From Lineus longissimus (Eukaryota; Nemertea; Pilidiophora; Heteronemertea; Lineidae), in contig NC_088318.1 of the NCBI RefSeq assembly GCF_910592395.1, forward strand, positions 12,278,349 through 12,342,348: a DNA stretch of 64,000 bases. The letters run 5' to 3'. Of this stretch, positions 46,576 through 58,781 are shown piece by piece (positions within the stretch are counted from its first letter, which is position 1; every line of letters starts with the position of its first letter). The notes under the pieces were generated by a model. That model was given only the letters and a program-made list of their open reading frames with translations. It made no database searches and was not told the DNA's origin. A program made the position numbers and the translations under genes.

Positions 46576-49500
46576 TAAAGCAAGGATAAATGAAATCATT
46601 TCATTGCTGCATGCCCTTTCCTCTCAGGCTGTTCGAAACCAAGTGATGCAAGTAAGCTTTGTTCAGATACGAAACCAGCTTTGCCTTCGAGGCTCCCCTC
46701 AGAGTAACACCGTCAGTTCTTGCCTCTTTTATTCATCATGACTATTCAACTGAAGTTCTTATTGAAAAAAGTTGGCGTTTTTATATAATTCGTACTTCTA
46801 ACTGATAGTCATTCATCTGAATTGCATACTCCCACAGAAAATTAAACCACCTCTGAAATGACAATTAAACAGTAAAAAAGTTATGAGATGTTGCTTTTCA
46901 CACCAATCCTTTTGTTGAATGTACAGTTTGCCTTTCCATCATTTGTATTGTCAACGATTGTAAAAGGGGCTAAGAACAACAGGTAGGCCTACGCCGTGGG
47001 TTATGAGGGCTGACATTTCCGGCATGGACGCTTTCGCTCGAGTTGTCCCTTCTGTATTGTTTGCAACGGCTGAATACCGATCGTCAGCGAAGTTCTGAAT
47101 CGTTTCACGTTCTTCTTGTTTTGATCCTTTGTCTGCAGGGCTAGGGGAAGGAAAATATTCATGGACAGTCACAATGGTATGAAAACAAGAGGGAAAATAG
47201 AAGAAACATGGATTGCGACATCATGCCTTGCTGAAATACCTTTATCTTCCGGCTGGAACGTGTTTCCTGCAAAGGCTTACGATTTCGTTACTCCAGGCTT
47301 TTAGTAGCAGGAGTGGCAGTTTTTGGCAAGAATTGGTGTAGTAGAAGCTAATATGCTTCTTTTCAAAACTAAATTTTCCTCAAAGATTTGTTGAGCCTTG
47401 GTTTTTATCCATCATACAATGAATGTCCATCGATATTCTGTGACAAAAGATTTCTTGTACTATAGGGTGTATTGCAATATACAGAAATGAGTCGTCACTG
47501 GTTGTTGAGAACTGATACGGATGTAAAAGGTTGGCAGTTACGCTCCATTTTTCGCACAGAAAATTAAATATTTAGACACAGAGCTAAACACCCTCGGTTT
47601 CATTCCAGAAGTGCTACAAGTATGGATGTGATTTTGGTGTTGCCTCAACTACTCATTATGACCATCTGCTGGACTTCTTCTCAGCTTTTCCTCATCTTTA
47701 TTGACAGTGCGTCCTTCCCTCAAGTTCAACAAGTTCAATAGAAGCTACTGCATACTTTGTAACTCATTGTTCCATGTATCTTTTGCCCCAGGCCCATAGC
47801 ATATTTGTCTTCTTGGTCATGTAAACATTGTATTAAGTGCAGCCTTTTCACAAATCTACATAAAGATGAAAACACTTCAAGAGTGCTGGTTTTGACTGCA
47901 GAATGATGCGATGTGAAACATTCAGTGAAAAATCACAGAAGACAGTTTACTTGAGAGTACTGACGAAGAAGAGACAAGGAAACGTTTTTTTTGTACAATT
48001 TCAGATAATAGCAGCTAAGTAGGAAACAAAATGATCTGATCCTATCATTTCAAACAGTGTCATGTAAGGAAGAGTTTGTAAAAAAGTAGATATAAATGCA
48101 ATGTTTAAATTTCAACTTGAGACAAGAACAAAGGAAGGGGATAGTGACATGCATATGCCTCTGCAGTGTGGTGTTTGGAAATTACTTGTTCATTCCTGAG
48201 TTCCCGTGTGAATTGCCACACGTGGAAACGTAACTTAAGCCTTGAAGCCCTGTCTTATCTATTCAAGTAGCCCTTCCTGTCGCCATTTTTTTTCTCCCGT
48301 CCATCATTTTGCGGAGTTATAACTTAGTAATTGCCGTCATGGGATAAGTTGTATTCAAACCAATTCAAAATTAATCGCTGTCAGTTCCTGAGTCTGTTGC
48401 TTGTGAGAATCAGGTCACTTTGTTATTTATTCGAAATGACATTTGACAAAAAAATGTCCGATTTCCATTACGGACGATTAAAAATTGAATGAATATCGTG
48501 AGTATTGCCTCGTTGAAATGGTGGCTGGTCACCTCTTGACATCGCATCATCATCAATATAAATTATTGTGGGATTTGTAAAAAGTGAGGCAAGACTTTTC
48601 ATAATTATCAGTCGTACTATGTGAAACAAGTTATAAATATGTCTGAAAAAAAGTCTTCATAATGATATAATTTGCACTCATGTGATACCATTCGCACATT
48701 ATGGTACAATTTCATGATATGATTGTCTGTCTATGAAAAAGATAAGTTTGATTAAAAAACTTTGTCAGATGACTTTCACAATGATACTTTAATGATTTCA
48801 AAGTTGATCTTTTTGAGAATTAGACTGACAAGAATTTTTTTGACTTAAACGACTTATTGGTATGTTGAACCCAATATACATTAACAGTACCAGATTTCCG
48901 ACTCCAAATTGTCCAGAAAGTTACCACAGAATTGTATATGTACAATTGAATTCGAGTTGTACAACAGAATTGGAGTGAAATAGAATTCAGACATTTATTT
49001 TACTACAATTTTGTTCTAGAATTGGCTTCTCTCTTCCTAGTTGCTTGAGAAGTTACCCCAAATGGATTGAAATATAAATTAGATACTTGATTTAAACAAC
49101 AGTTTAGCTAACAACCAACATGCCTTCCCCACTAATGAACAGTTAGTCCAGGCTAAAAAACATCCTTCATAAAAACTCCTAAATGTTTCTATCATATTAA
49201 TTTAATGTTTCGATAACGCAAGAAATTAAACTTAAAATTTACTTAATTTTTCCATTTCTCCGTTTTTATAATAAAGGTTTGCGTACTCTAACCAGGCAAT
49301 CCGTCATTCAAGGATTGATTAGCCCCACGAGGCCTGCATGAAAATCATCATCAATTTACTGATTTCACGTAATCGCTACAAATAAATTTTTTCCGAAATT
49401 CCACGTTGCCGCTTGTGACACTAATGTCTGAGTAATGGCAGCTCATGACGCGGTGAGTGTTTCTTGAGTGCGAGTTCATCACGTTGCGGTAACAGAGTGA

Positions 49501-50496
49501 CCATTATCGCTTACTGGAAATGGCCGAGGAGAGGTATGAAAATCATCGAGATGACATTTCTTCAAGTTATCTTATCGTGATATTACTCTCTTTTTTACCA
49601 CTTGCAAATTCTTGCTGTTTTTCATCAGAGTGTTCTTTATTTTTGTCTAATCACGAAAAAAGATAATATGATAATTATAAATTGTAATAAACTGTTTATG
49701 TCACTAAAAGATGGCGCCTTGAATTGAGACAACTATAAAATAAAACTAAGACTTCTAAATCAGAGACCGGTTGTTCAAAGCTCGATGCCACCATCTCCTA
49801 GCAGTGCTTTGGCTGCCAAATTGGCCTTTCAAGGGACAAAAGTCTTGGCACCAAAGAGACTTCGGCCATTTTGGGGAAAATGACGTCATACGTTGTAAAA
49901 TCCAAGAAAGACATCATGGAGTCACCGGCCGTTGGGCACTTGGGAAGATGTCGTACCTCATCGCAACAGAGATTGTAATGACATGATATGAAATTGTGTG
50001 ATGGGTTTTTTGGTGGGACCGGTCAGCCAAACATATGTGCCGAGCAGCCATTTGTGACCTGATATCCTCTTAGGAGTATTTTGGTTGATTTAAATATACA
50101 CTGTGGTTCCAGCAATGAAGAGCAGTGCAGTTCTAATTAGAAATTCCTATCAATCTAGTCATGAAGTTTCGAAATCCTAACCTTCAAACTGGAACTTCGA
50201 ATTATTGATGCTCGAACTAGTCGAAGAATGGCATCGTGACATTGCCTTTGACATAGTGTTTACAAAGATAAACACCACGCGCTGCTAGGATGGAAAAATC
50301 GCGTTGAGATATATGACACAAGTATCTCACAGTATGTGGATCTTTTGATAAATTTTCAAAAATCAATGCGAACTATTGGAATTTTGCTATTGGTTGGTAT
50401 GACTGTGCCGTGGGCTGAGCGCAGTGTCACATTTCAATGTACTATTGGAGTTGACATAATTGTGTTGGAGTGCCCACGCGAAAACAGGGGCAGACT
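46576..50496. other. No gene seen; AT-rich
   Basis: About 3.9 kb with no exon supported. A perfect TGACGTCA lies at 49881-49888 beside GGCCATTTTGGGG, a possible but weak promoter signature. The 71-codon frame 49771-49986 spans it and has no recognised motif. Confidence 0.45.
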
Positions 50497-50676
50497 CGGT
50501 GAAACCTCCCTAGTGTGGGCACCTTATGAACTGGCCCATCATGTCCTTAGCAAAGAAGGTGTAAGGCTTGATTTCAAATTGAATTTGAAATTTCTTGATA
50601 CGGGACGCTAACTGCTTGTCCGGATCACTGAGGTGTCCAGTCGGTTGAGGCGTTCCAATAAAGAGGGGTTTGACTG
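50497..50676. mobile_element. Decayed family A MITE
   Basis: CGGTGAAACCTCCCTAGTG at the left and AAAGAGGGGTTTGACTG at the right form the terminal repeats of a 180-base element of typical family A length. Interior words CATGTCCTTAGC and CACTGAGGTGTCCAG are recognisable. TA flanks are lost. Confidence 0.6.
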
Positions 50677-50878
50677 TGTTCATTGATCCCAGGCAAATAA
50701 AAAAAGACCCATATATCAAACACTCAACGAATGTAGTAAACAATCTGGCGCACATCGCACACTCATCGCAGATGCTTGGTGCCCTCTAATTTTCGAAAGT
50801 TCTTTCAGGTAATATAAGCGTTTTTCGTTGTTTGTGACTTACGTGATAACACACCCAGATGCCTCGATTGAAGCACAA

Positions 50879-51195
50879 GGTTTGGCAACCAAATTTTAAA
50901 AATGTTGATATCCTTCATTGAAGCATTCATGCCTTCAGACCTGAGTGTGTGCAGTGAGTGACACATCTTGATTGAAATGAAAATGTGTGTGTGCTGTCAG
51001 CAATAAAAATGTGTGCTGCCAGCTTAAAAAAGTTTAATGAAACTGTTGGTCATCGATTGTGGTATGATTTGGCAACCCAGTTTCAAAAATAAAATACATT
51101 GATGTCTTTATCAGAGCACACATGCGTTCAGATCTCAGCGTGTGCATTGTGTGACACAGCTTGATGGAATGAAAATATATGTGTGCTTCCAGCTT
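50879..51195 (+). repeat. Two-copy duplication, period about 187
   Basis: TTTGGCAACCAAATTTTAAA at 50881 recurs as TTTGGCAACCCAGTTTCAAA at 51068. Both go on to CATTGA, CATGCNTTCAGA, GTGTGCA, GTGACACA, CTTGAT, ATGAAAAT and GTGTGCT. Confidence 0.8.
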
Positions 51196-51799
51196 CAAAT
51201 AGTTCGAGGAAAGTTTTTAAAAACCCGGTCTTGTTTGATCTTCTCAAAGTGCAAACAATATGATGAGGGTTAACTGTATCGAAGTGTGAATCAGATAAAA
51301 ATCGATAAATAATCATGATCAATATTACGAGATGATATCGTAATTGATACGTTGCATGGATACTTAGTGAACGACACATACCCTGCAGGGTCAACTGAAC
51401 GATTTTTTAACATTTTACAACTTAACTGGTCATTCTGAATGATAATTTCAGCACTGCACAGTCTGGCCAAATTACACCAAAGTAGTACTATTCGTTAATT
51501 GCGGTAATCTGCGCGGAATTTCATACCTTGCTTTGATGAATAGGATTGGCGAGAAAAGTCAATAAAACAATAAAACAATAGAACTGATGTTGTTTATGCG
51601 TAGGTTTTTGTTTTGTTTTGGTATTCTGAAATCGTACACGATTGGTGATTAATGTAACTGGCCTGGATGTATCACGTAAGTTGAGGATTCATTGATGCTT
51701 ATCAACCATAGGTGTGGCACGACACACGTTCATTCATGAAAACGGCATGAGCTTGTCAATGAAAGGTGTGGCGTTTTTCGCTAATGAAGATAGTACAAG
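51196..51799. other. No gene seen
   Basis: Unique sequence. The 88-codon minus-strand frame near 51128-51394 has no recognised motif. Confidence 0.5.
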
Positions 51800-52035
51800 T
51801 TTCTACTGACATTTATCAGCACATTGTGAGGATATTTAGTGCTTTTGATATCAGCATTATTTGAAATTTCTCTCTGACATTTATAAGCATGCACATGTGT
51901 GAGGATATTCAGCACTTTTGGTGTAAACATTGATAGAAATTTCTATCTGACATTTATTAGCAGATGTGAGGATATTCAGGACTGATTGAGATTTCTATCT
52001 GACATTTATAAGCATGTGTGGGAGGATATTTGGTA
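51800..52035 (+). repeat. Irregular tandem array, TTTCTATCTGACATTTATAA units
   Basis: CTGACATTTA words start at 51806, 51874, 51957 and 51999, each followed by AGCA and GAGGATATT. Spacings of 68, 83 and 42 show internal deletions between copies. Confidence 0.8.
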
Positions 52036-53316
52036 CTATTATGGTTAGATTTTAGTTGGTATCGTAATTTTGATGGCGTTCTTCTAGGTCAGTTGGATTA
52101 TACTTATCTTCCTGCTCACACATGGATATTTGGAGATATAGCTATTTCGGCGATAGACATTACAATGGCATCAATTGTAATGAACAATTTGGTGTGTACT
52201 CTATCATTTCTTTTGCCAGTCACATTTCACTTAGACTAGTTCCACTTCACAAAAGCGCTAACCACGTTGTTCAAAGCGAGTCAGGTCACCTATCGAGTGT
52301 TAACTTTACCTTGATGATAACACATGCACTTGAATCCCATGAGACTCAATGCCAAGGTAAAGTTAATGCAAAATTAATGACAAAAGTGTTTTGAACTACC
52401 TTCATGTTGTCTGGTGGCACCTGTTTCGACCTGACCTGAAGAGGTTAACAGGGTCAGGGGCTACCAGTGGTAACCAGTGGTAACCAGTTTATCCTAAAGC
52501 AACCCATAGGTAGCCGTAGCCTGACCCTTTGGATGTCAACAGTTCAGCTTCGTTTGAACAAAAATTCTCAATGAATCATTGAATGGTTGATAAATTCACC
52601 TCAAAAGTACTCGGTACGGTTGGGTGAAATCTATTCGTTAAGGATTGAAAAGAAATTAAACATGTTTAATTGCGGAGTAAAGTTCACTCTGACGTCAGAA
52701 GTATGTTGGCTATAAATCTCCTGTATGGGCAAATGTCTACAACTGAAAGAATTTATCTCTCGAAGCAGCCCGTTAAGTTGTATTTACGAGCCCCGTGCAT
52801 GTCTTCATGTTCTATTTTAACAAAAGCTGCATCAGGGGGCTCTTAGAATGACGGTATTTGCGTAGAGCTTTGAATAATTCGCGGCTGATCAAATATTTTG
52901 AGAAGAGGCGAGGCCAAAGGGAACAGTTGTATACTAGTAAATCGGTCTGCCCCATCAACTTGGCATGTGAGTCAATGGCCAGTGATGTGCAGAGAGCCAG
53001 CGGAAATGGGATGCCAAAATACTCAGAGATATGTCTTCACTGAGTACAAGCATGAGCAGAACCTGGTATACTGACAGCTAGGTTGAGCATTCCATTTGCC
53101 GAATTCTTTCTTGTATAGGGTGGACAGGTGCACATTTTAATGCTTTTGGTGTAAAGCTGATTGAAAGGCATACTGATTCGCATGGAAACACCCTGGATAA
53201 CAATAGAATATGATCAATGGTCTCTACTCTTGTTGGGTCCCAAAATTAGATCGAAGGAAATCCAAACTTCGAAGAAATCGGACCAATTTTATGATAACTT
53301 GTGATTTGACTAATAG
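52036..53316. other. No gene seen
   Basis: Contains a short CAGTGGTAAC repeat (about 52464-52490) and one TGACGTCA (52690-52697). The frames at 52018-52394 and 52858-53043 are unassigned. Confidence 0.45.
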
Positions 53317-53340
53317 TCGTTCTCTCTTCCTCTTCTTCAG

Positions 53341-53735
53341 GTGAGTATATCCATGAACACGTTTAGGAGACTTGAAGAAGAGGTGGTCAGGTAGGGTTGA
53401 GAGTCCTGGTCTTTCGTGGACTCAATCCCGTGGCAGACACTGGGTGACTCTCCCAAAAGTTCGAATACACTACCTCGTCCAGCTGGTGATGTCCAACATG
53501 ACAAATGTTGACCACTGTAACACTGGACTGGCCACATTCGTTTAAGGCTCACTGACGACGGCTCTTGCCGTGCCGAAAAATCAGCACTGCAAGAGCTGTC
53601 TGTCATCATGCAGTGAATGAATGTGGAAAGTCCAGCATCATCAGAAGAAATCCAAGTTATCTGTCCCCTCCTTAAATTGAACGAAAATTATATACACAAG
53701 GATAGTTAATAAACAGTTCTGTCATAGTTAAGTTG
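53341..53735 (+). CDS. Candidate terminal exon with a short coding end
   Basis: A 20-base pyrimidine tract (GTTCTCTCTTCCTCTTCTTC) and AG end at 53340, a strong acceptor. In phase 0 the next 17 codons are open, VSISMNTFRRLEEEVVR, then TAG at 53392-53394, a charged helix-like tail. AATAAA follows at 53708-53713, so the layout is that of a last exon with a ~340-base 3' UTR. The UTR part 53395-53620 is GC-richer than its flanks and carries a 90-codon antisense frame that I regard as chance. The upstream exon is not identified and the product is unknown. Confidence 0.3.
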
Positions 53736-53845
53736 AAAAAGACTTGGTACACTAATTCACCCTTGATCCCCTGCAGATTAAAATGACCACGCAAATATCA
53801 CAACGCGAGACAAATGACAACTTGATTGACGGGGTCCTACATCCG

Positions 53846-53886
53846 TCAATATCAACATCCGTCAATGCCAACATCCGTCAAATTCT
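53846..53886 (+). repeat. Short tandem repeat, ACATCCGTCAA
   Basis: The word ACATCCGTCAA occurs three times, separated by TATCA and TGCCA, over about 41 bases. Confidence 0.8.
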
Positions 53887-56865
53887 AGATGGCAATTTGA
53901 GCCCCTTGGCTCGATGGCCTCTCTAGACCATTGGTGTCGCGGATAAGATGTCAATATTGCCATTCATACAGTTAGTTGGCCAATCAGTCAATATGTATAA
54001 TACCACTTGATCCTGGTAGTCTTGTCAGGGTATTCTCGGCTGTGGTCAAGTTCTCAGATATGAGAGGTGGCTTTCAGGCAGTTGACTTACATTAAATTCC
54101 AGTAGATGGTACAGCAAGTCGAGTACATTTGAAGGCCTGTTTGACCACAGTCAGACAGAGATCTTACATCAAAGAATATTGATCACTTTATAGTAATGCT
54201 ACTAATTAAAGCCAATTGCTCAGAAATCATGATTTGTATTTCATAAACTTTTCGCCCACAGATCACAATAACCTAATGGGACTTTGGGCATTATGGGGTT
54301 GTCTGCTTTTGCTGCCAATAGGTTGATGAAAAAGTAACCTTGTCTTTATATCTACCAATCCACGCCAGTCAAATGATGAAATGAAATAAGGCATTCATGT
54401 GCGAGTGTTTTGGCAGTTGTGTTGTCATAACTTTCTGCGTCAGGGCCTCTTTGACGGATGGGGTGACAGTCAGAAAATTAAAATTTTGAAATTTTGAAAT
54501 TAAACAGCGAAATTGAGAAGTGAATTTGAAGTTTTCATGATTTTGACAAATTTGTTTTGGGTTGGAGTGGGAGCTCGCCTTAGTACAGTTGTGGGGAATT
54601 CTTTTTCCTCCTCCGACTTCTACCCGTTTATACGCCTGGGTTGAGTAAGGCAAGTCGTACATGTCTAGAGTCTCACCAACTGTAGGTTCCAACCAATGGG
54701 ACCAATTGACCACTTGCAGACAGTCCAAGTCACTAGACCACAATTCTACTATGCATTGACAAAGTTCTTTTCCAATTGATCATTATTTTCCTTAACTTAA
54801 ACCAAGTCTTACTAATCATGCCTCTTGGATTTCTTTTTTATGAACTTTCATATGAAAGTCTACTTAAACTGGCTGTCTGACTCTTCACTCTTCGAATCAG
54901 AAGCCACAGCTTTCTCAGTAGACGACATTTGAAAGAGCAGATGTCATTTAAAAAGAAAACGTTACGTTCCTTATTCAGATTCAACTATGTATATTAGAAT
55001 TAACGATAATGATCGGGTATTTCAACGCTTGTAATCACACCAATTGAACACAACGTCAGCGGCGACATTATATCAAATAAAAATCACTCCGTAAAGACAC
55101 CTGAAGTTTGTAGACAAATTACAACGTTATTCTGAAAAGCCCTAAATGATTAAAGTCCTTCCAAGCTGGAATCTCTCGGGAATGCGATAGTGACTGATTG
55201 ATAGAATTTAAAATAGATCGTGAATATTTGCGGGAATAAATTGAATGATTTTGCGCCTTTCTTGTTGGTGATTCTGAATTAAGTTTCAAGGACACGGAAG
55301 GCCGTTTTCAAATCCTCAGAGATATGGATGATAATTTATTGACGAGACGGCTGCTTGAATTAAAAAATGGCGTCTTCGAATGCATATGACATCATGAATT
55401 AGCGATAGACCTGCGTAAATCTTGGCTCCTTATTCAGTCCTTCAGCATTCTGTTTTCATGTGATAAAGGGACACAAGAATTGAAGTAAAAATTTTGAATG
55501 AATTTTAAAGTTTAATTTATCTGTACTCAATTGCAATTGACATAACCTCATATTAGGACAGTTTCTATTGAATATAAAGTGAAATTTTCATTGAGTAAAA
55601 ACAAAACAAGAGAAATACATAAAATGTTTGTAAAATTGTTAAAGGGTTTCTCTGAATTTACTATAATTAGATTCGAATCTGAAAAATTGATGAGCCCTTT
55701 GGCAGACCTGGTATCCAAACAATATCCTAATTGATAAAACAATGGCTACTTTTCTTTGAGCAACAAAACGTGTTCTCTTACTGGTTAAAAAATGATTGCG
55801 TTCGTTCGATCAGAAGTATTAAGAATCAGGAAATGACGATCGCGATGGATTTATCCGAATCCAATTCTCAATAACAATTCATGAATCAGTCCCGGGTTTG
55901 GAATCCTTAATCGCTGCCACTCCCAGAGATTCCATTGATTACCAAACAAGCAGCAATATGAATGAAATTTTTAAAAACAGTCGAGGACTTTTTGAATGAT
56001 TGATAAGTGTTTGTGAATAACACATATTTTTCTTTCGGCATGATCTGGCAAATTCTCTTGAATCAATTTTTCCGAGGCTTCATTCAATAAGTTTCAAGTT
56101 CGACTAAAAGGTCAGAGTTCGTACAAATAAGGAGTGTCACTTTGTTGTGCAAATATACGGTGATTTGCTGCCCTTGGCATGAACTAAAGGCCATTGGCAT
56201 GTCATGAGTTAGTTTGGCATGTTTGGTGCATATACGAATTATTTTCTATGTATTTTATCATGTTTATCAGCAAAAATTGTTTGTTATCAAATAAAGCAGA
56301 TAATAATAAATGTTTTTGCTGAGGCAGGTGACCCTTGGCATTAATATGAATCTCAGGCAGGTTTCTAGTCAATGGTAAGTCTAAATAATTGCCTCAGTAT
56401 GTGCAAGTTTAACTGATTAAAATTGACATTCTTGATGCTCTGCACAGCCCATTTCCTTCCGTTTTGAAATATCAAACTCAGATTTTGCCCACAAGCTCCT
56501 AGACACTCACAGCTCCAAGTTGTTCACCAATACGGTGATCTGCTCGACTCCCACAGGACAAATTCTCACTGAAGTTAATCTTGATTCTATTTTCATATTA
56601 AAAGAACCCCTCCTGTTAAATTGTGCCCCCAAGCTTTTAGGTTCAGCTAGACCGCAGAAACACTCCCTGACCCTGCAGGCTTGGCACATACAAGGTCTTG
56701 TGTGTGGCTAGAAAAACCCTACATCCATATACATAGCAGAAAAAAATCAATATCTTGGATCAAAGTCAGAAATTTGTAGTTTGCTTCAAAGTTTAAATCA
56801 AGTTGCCAGTACAAACTACTACATCAATTCAGGATGAAAACTTGTCTGAATTATCTAAAAGATTT
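53887..56865. other. No gene seen
   Basis: Unique DNA of 3 kb, strikingly free of the window's repeat families. The 124-codon minus-strand frame 54369-54743 has no recognised domain. The block 55000-56100 is AT-rich, non-repetitive and dense in TAAT-type homeodomain words. Its cleanness makes it a plausible conserved non-coding block, but I cannot test conservation. Confidence 0.4.
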
Positions 56866-56910
56866 AGGTCAATGTGACCTACTTTTTCTGGTTCAAATAG
56901 GTCAAGGTCA
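56866..56910. promoter_or_regulatory. Nuclear-receptor sites: perfect ERE-type palindrome plus DR0/TCAAGGTCA
   Basis: AGGTCAATGTGACCT (56866-56880) is a perfect inverted repeat of AGGTCA with three-base spacing. Nineteen bases further, AGGTCAAGGTCA (56899-56910) is a DR0 that also contains the monomer site TCAAGGTCA. Further half-sites are GGGTCA near 56934 and TGACCT near 57032. The inverted repeat with three-base spacing is the classical oestrogen receptor element, and TCAAGGTCA suits ERR and FTZ-F1/SF-1. Which receptor this animal uses is unknown. Confidence 0.55.
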
Positions 56911-58671
56911 TAAAATCCTATTTGGGTCATATCAAAAGAAACAATCACTTTGTGATGTTTTGATGTATGTTGTATTTATTGATCTAGCTGATCAAGCTTA
57001 ACATAATGGTTGAAATATTTTTACCTTGACCTAATTTCTGTGGTCACAGAAGTCAAACTCCTGTCTCTGACCACAGGTGAGCACATGATCCCTGGCCATT
57101 TCATTTATTAGTTGTTTTGTTATATAATACTCCGGAAACAGAATAGACAATGGAAAAGTTCATTTGTGGCTCCCTTTCGTGTAGTTGATAATTTTAATTG
57201 AAATAAATCTGAATTATTAATACTTTTGTCAACCTCGAATGTGTTTGAACTAACATGAATACCAATAATAATTATACATTTCAAAAATTCTGTGGTTTAC
57301 CTTTTTAGCAATGAAATATTTCCTACCCTTTTAGTTAGATCTCTTTGTCTCGCAAGCTGAACATGAAAAAAGAATTTTTACTGGTTTGGGAAAATGCTGC
57401 ATTTTTTGGATATTCTCTCAAACATTTGTCTCATCTTAAAGGCAAACACTTTCCACATTCATTGTGTTTTCTCATGGCTCATGTAAATTGAAGTAATCAT
57501 TGCTGTATGGTGAAGTTATTTTGCAGGGAAATCCATTGAAACGTTACATCTATGTTATTTGGTTTAACGGTCCGCGCAACGGCACTGTTGAAATTTACAT
57601 TCATTATGTATTTACAATAAAAACATTTTCAAATTCGAAGTTCAGTTTTAAAATTTTTGAACGAGCAAAGTAGACCTAAAAGGAATATTGGAAACTGGCG
57701 TACGATATTTAGGATAATAATTTTAGTGTGAAATGGTCCCGACTTTTTATTCTCAAGTTTGTATAGGATTTTACATATATAAAATGCCTAAGGCAGCTTT
57801 TAATCATTTTCAAAAACTTCACCAGGATCAGACAAAATTAATAAATGTTTCAAAAGGTCACAGGTGAAGTACGTCTGATAAGTTTCATTGATTGTTATTT
57901 GTATAAAAGCAAAAATTTGGGTCCGGTTTGTCAGTTTAAAGCGGGAATATTAGCAGGATGGGGACCTGATCATTTAACCTGAAAACACTTTGAGATTTTC
58001 CTTTCATACTTTATGTAGCTATTGTATGTTTGGTGAAGTTGTTTGACATTCAACATTTGGTGCAATTTGTTTGGTTCATGGTATAGCCACTTGGGGGCAT
58101 TATGCAAAAACACAAAGAATGTAATAACTGCCCTAGTACTTGTTGCAGCATGCTTAAATGGAGTGGGAGATGTGTATAGTAATGCTGTACAACTACAAGA
58201 GATGTCTGTCAGATGCAAATAAAATCCCTGCACGGGTGGACCGTAGCCCATAATAGACTTGCACTTCTAAAGAGCAACTGGCTATGTGTCATTGATTTTA
58301 GCCAAGTCAACTGATACTCATATTTATAAGTTGAGATGTACCTGTCTGTTCTCAAAAGCTTAGAAAGTCTAAATCATTTTTTATGTGGCATGAAGACTGT
58401 CACTGCTTCTCTTAGATGCTTTTCAGGGAATAATCTGGAAACTCTACAACAGCTGCATAGGGGCAAAAGGAGGTTGTGGGATAAAAGCTTGCCTTCTGAC
58501 ATGTCTGACTATGAAATGGTTTTTAGTACAAGTGAAGGCACATTTAATATTGGCATTTGCTTTTAGACATGTTAGAGAGTGGTTAGTTATAAATTTATCC
58601 AAACTTTCGAAATTATTTGTTTCTGCCTTGCCCTAACCATGCCATTGTTTCGAACATGTCCAACAATGGCT
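56911..58671. other. No gene seen
   Basis: AT-rich unique DNA. CACAG|GTGAGC near 57074 is donor-like but no exon is supported. Confidence 0.45.
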
Positions 58672-58781
58672 GATATGAATAAAATCTAGCAAATGCTTTT
58701 ACTTCAATTGTGTACAGAAAGGCCCAGTGTAAATGAACATGGAGTTTTAGATAAAAGCATTTGCTCGTCTTTATTCATATC
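58672..58781. repeat. Foldback / hairpin, 29-base arms
   Basis: The left arm 58672-58700 (GATATGAATAAA ... GCAAATGCTTTT) and right arm 58753-58781 pair at 26 of 29 positions, with mismatches clustered in the centre, around a 52-base loop. The size fits either a precursor-miRNA-like hairpin or the core of a foldback element. It lies within an open 96-codon frame (58693-58983) that has no recognised domain. Confidence 0.75.

Noticed and set aside
53384-53430. tRNA- or SINE-like A and B boxes (TGGTCAGGTAGG and GGACTCAATCCC)
   Set aside because: The boxes are about 10 bases too close for a tRNA, stems do not pair convincingly, and no tail or target duplication was found.
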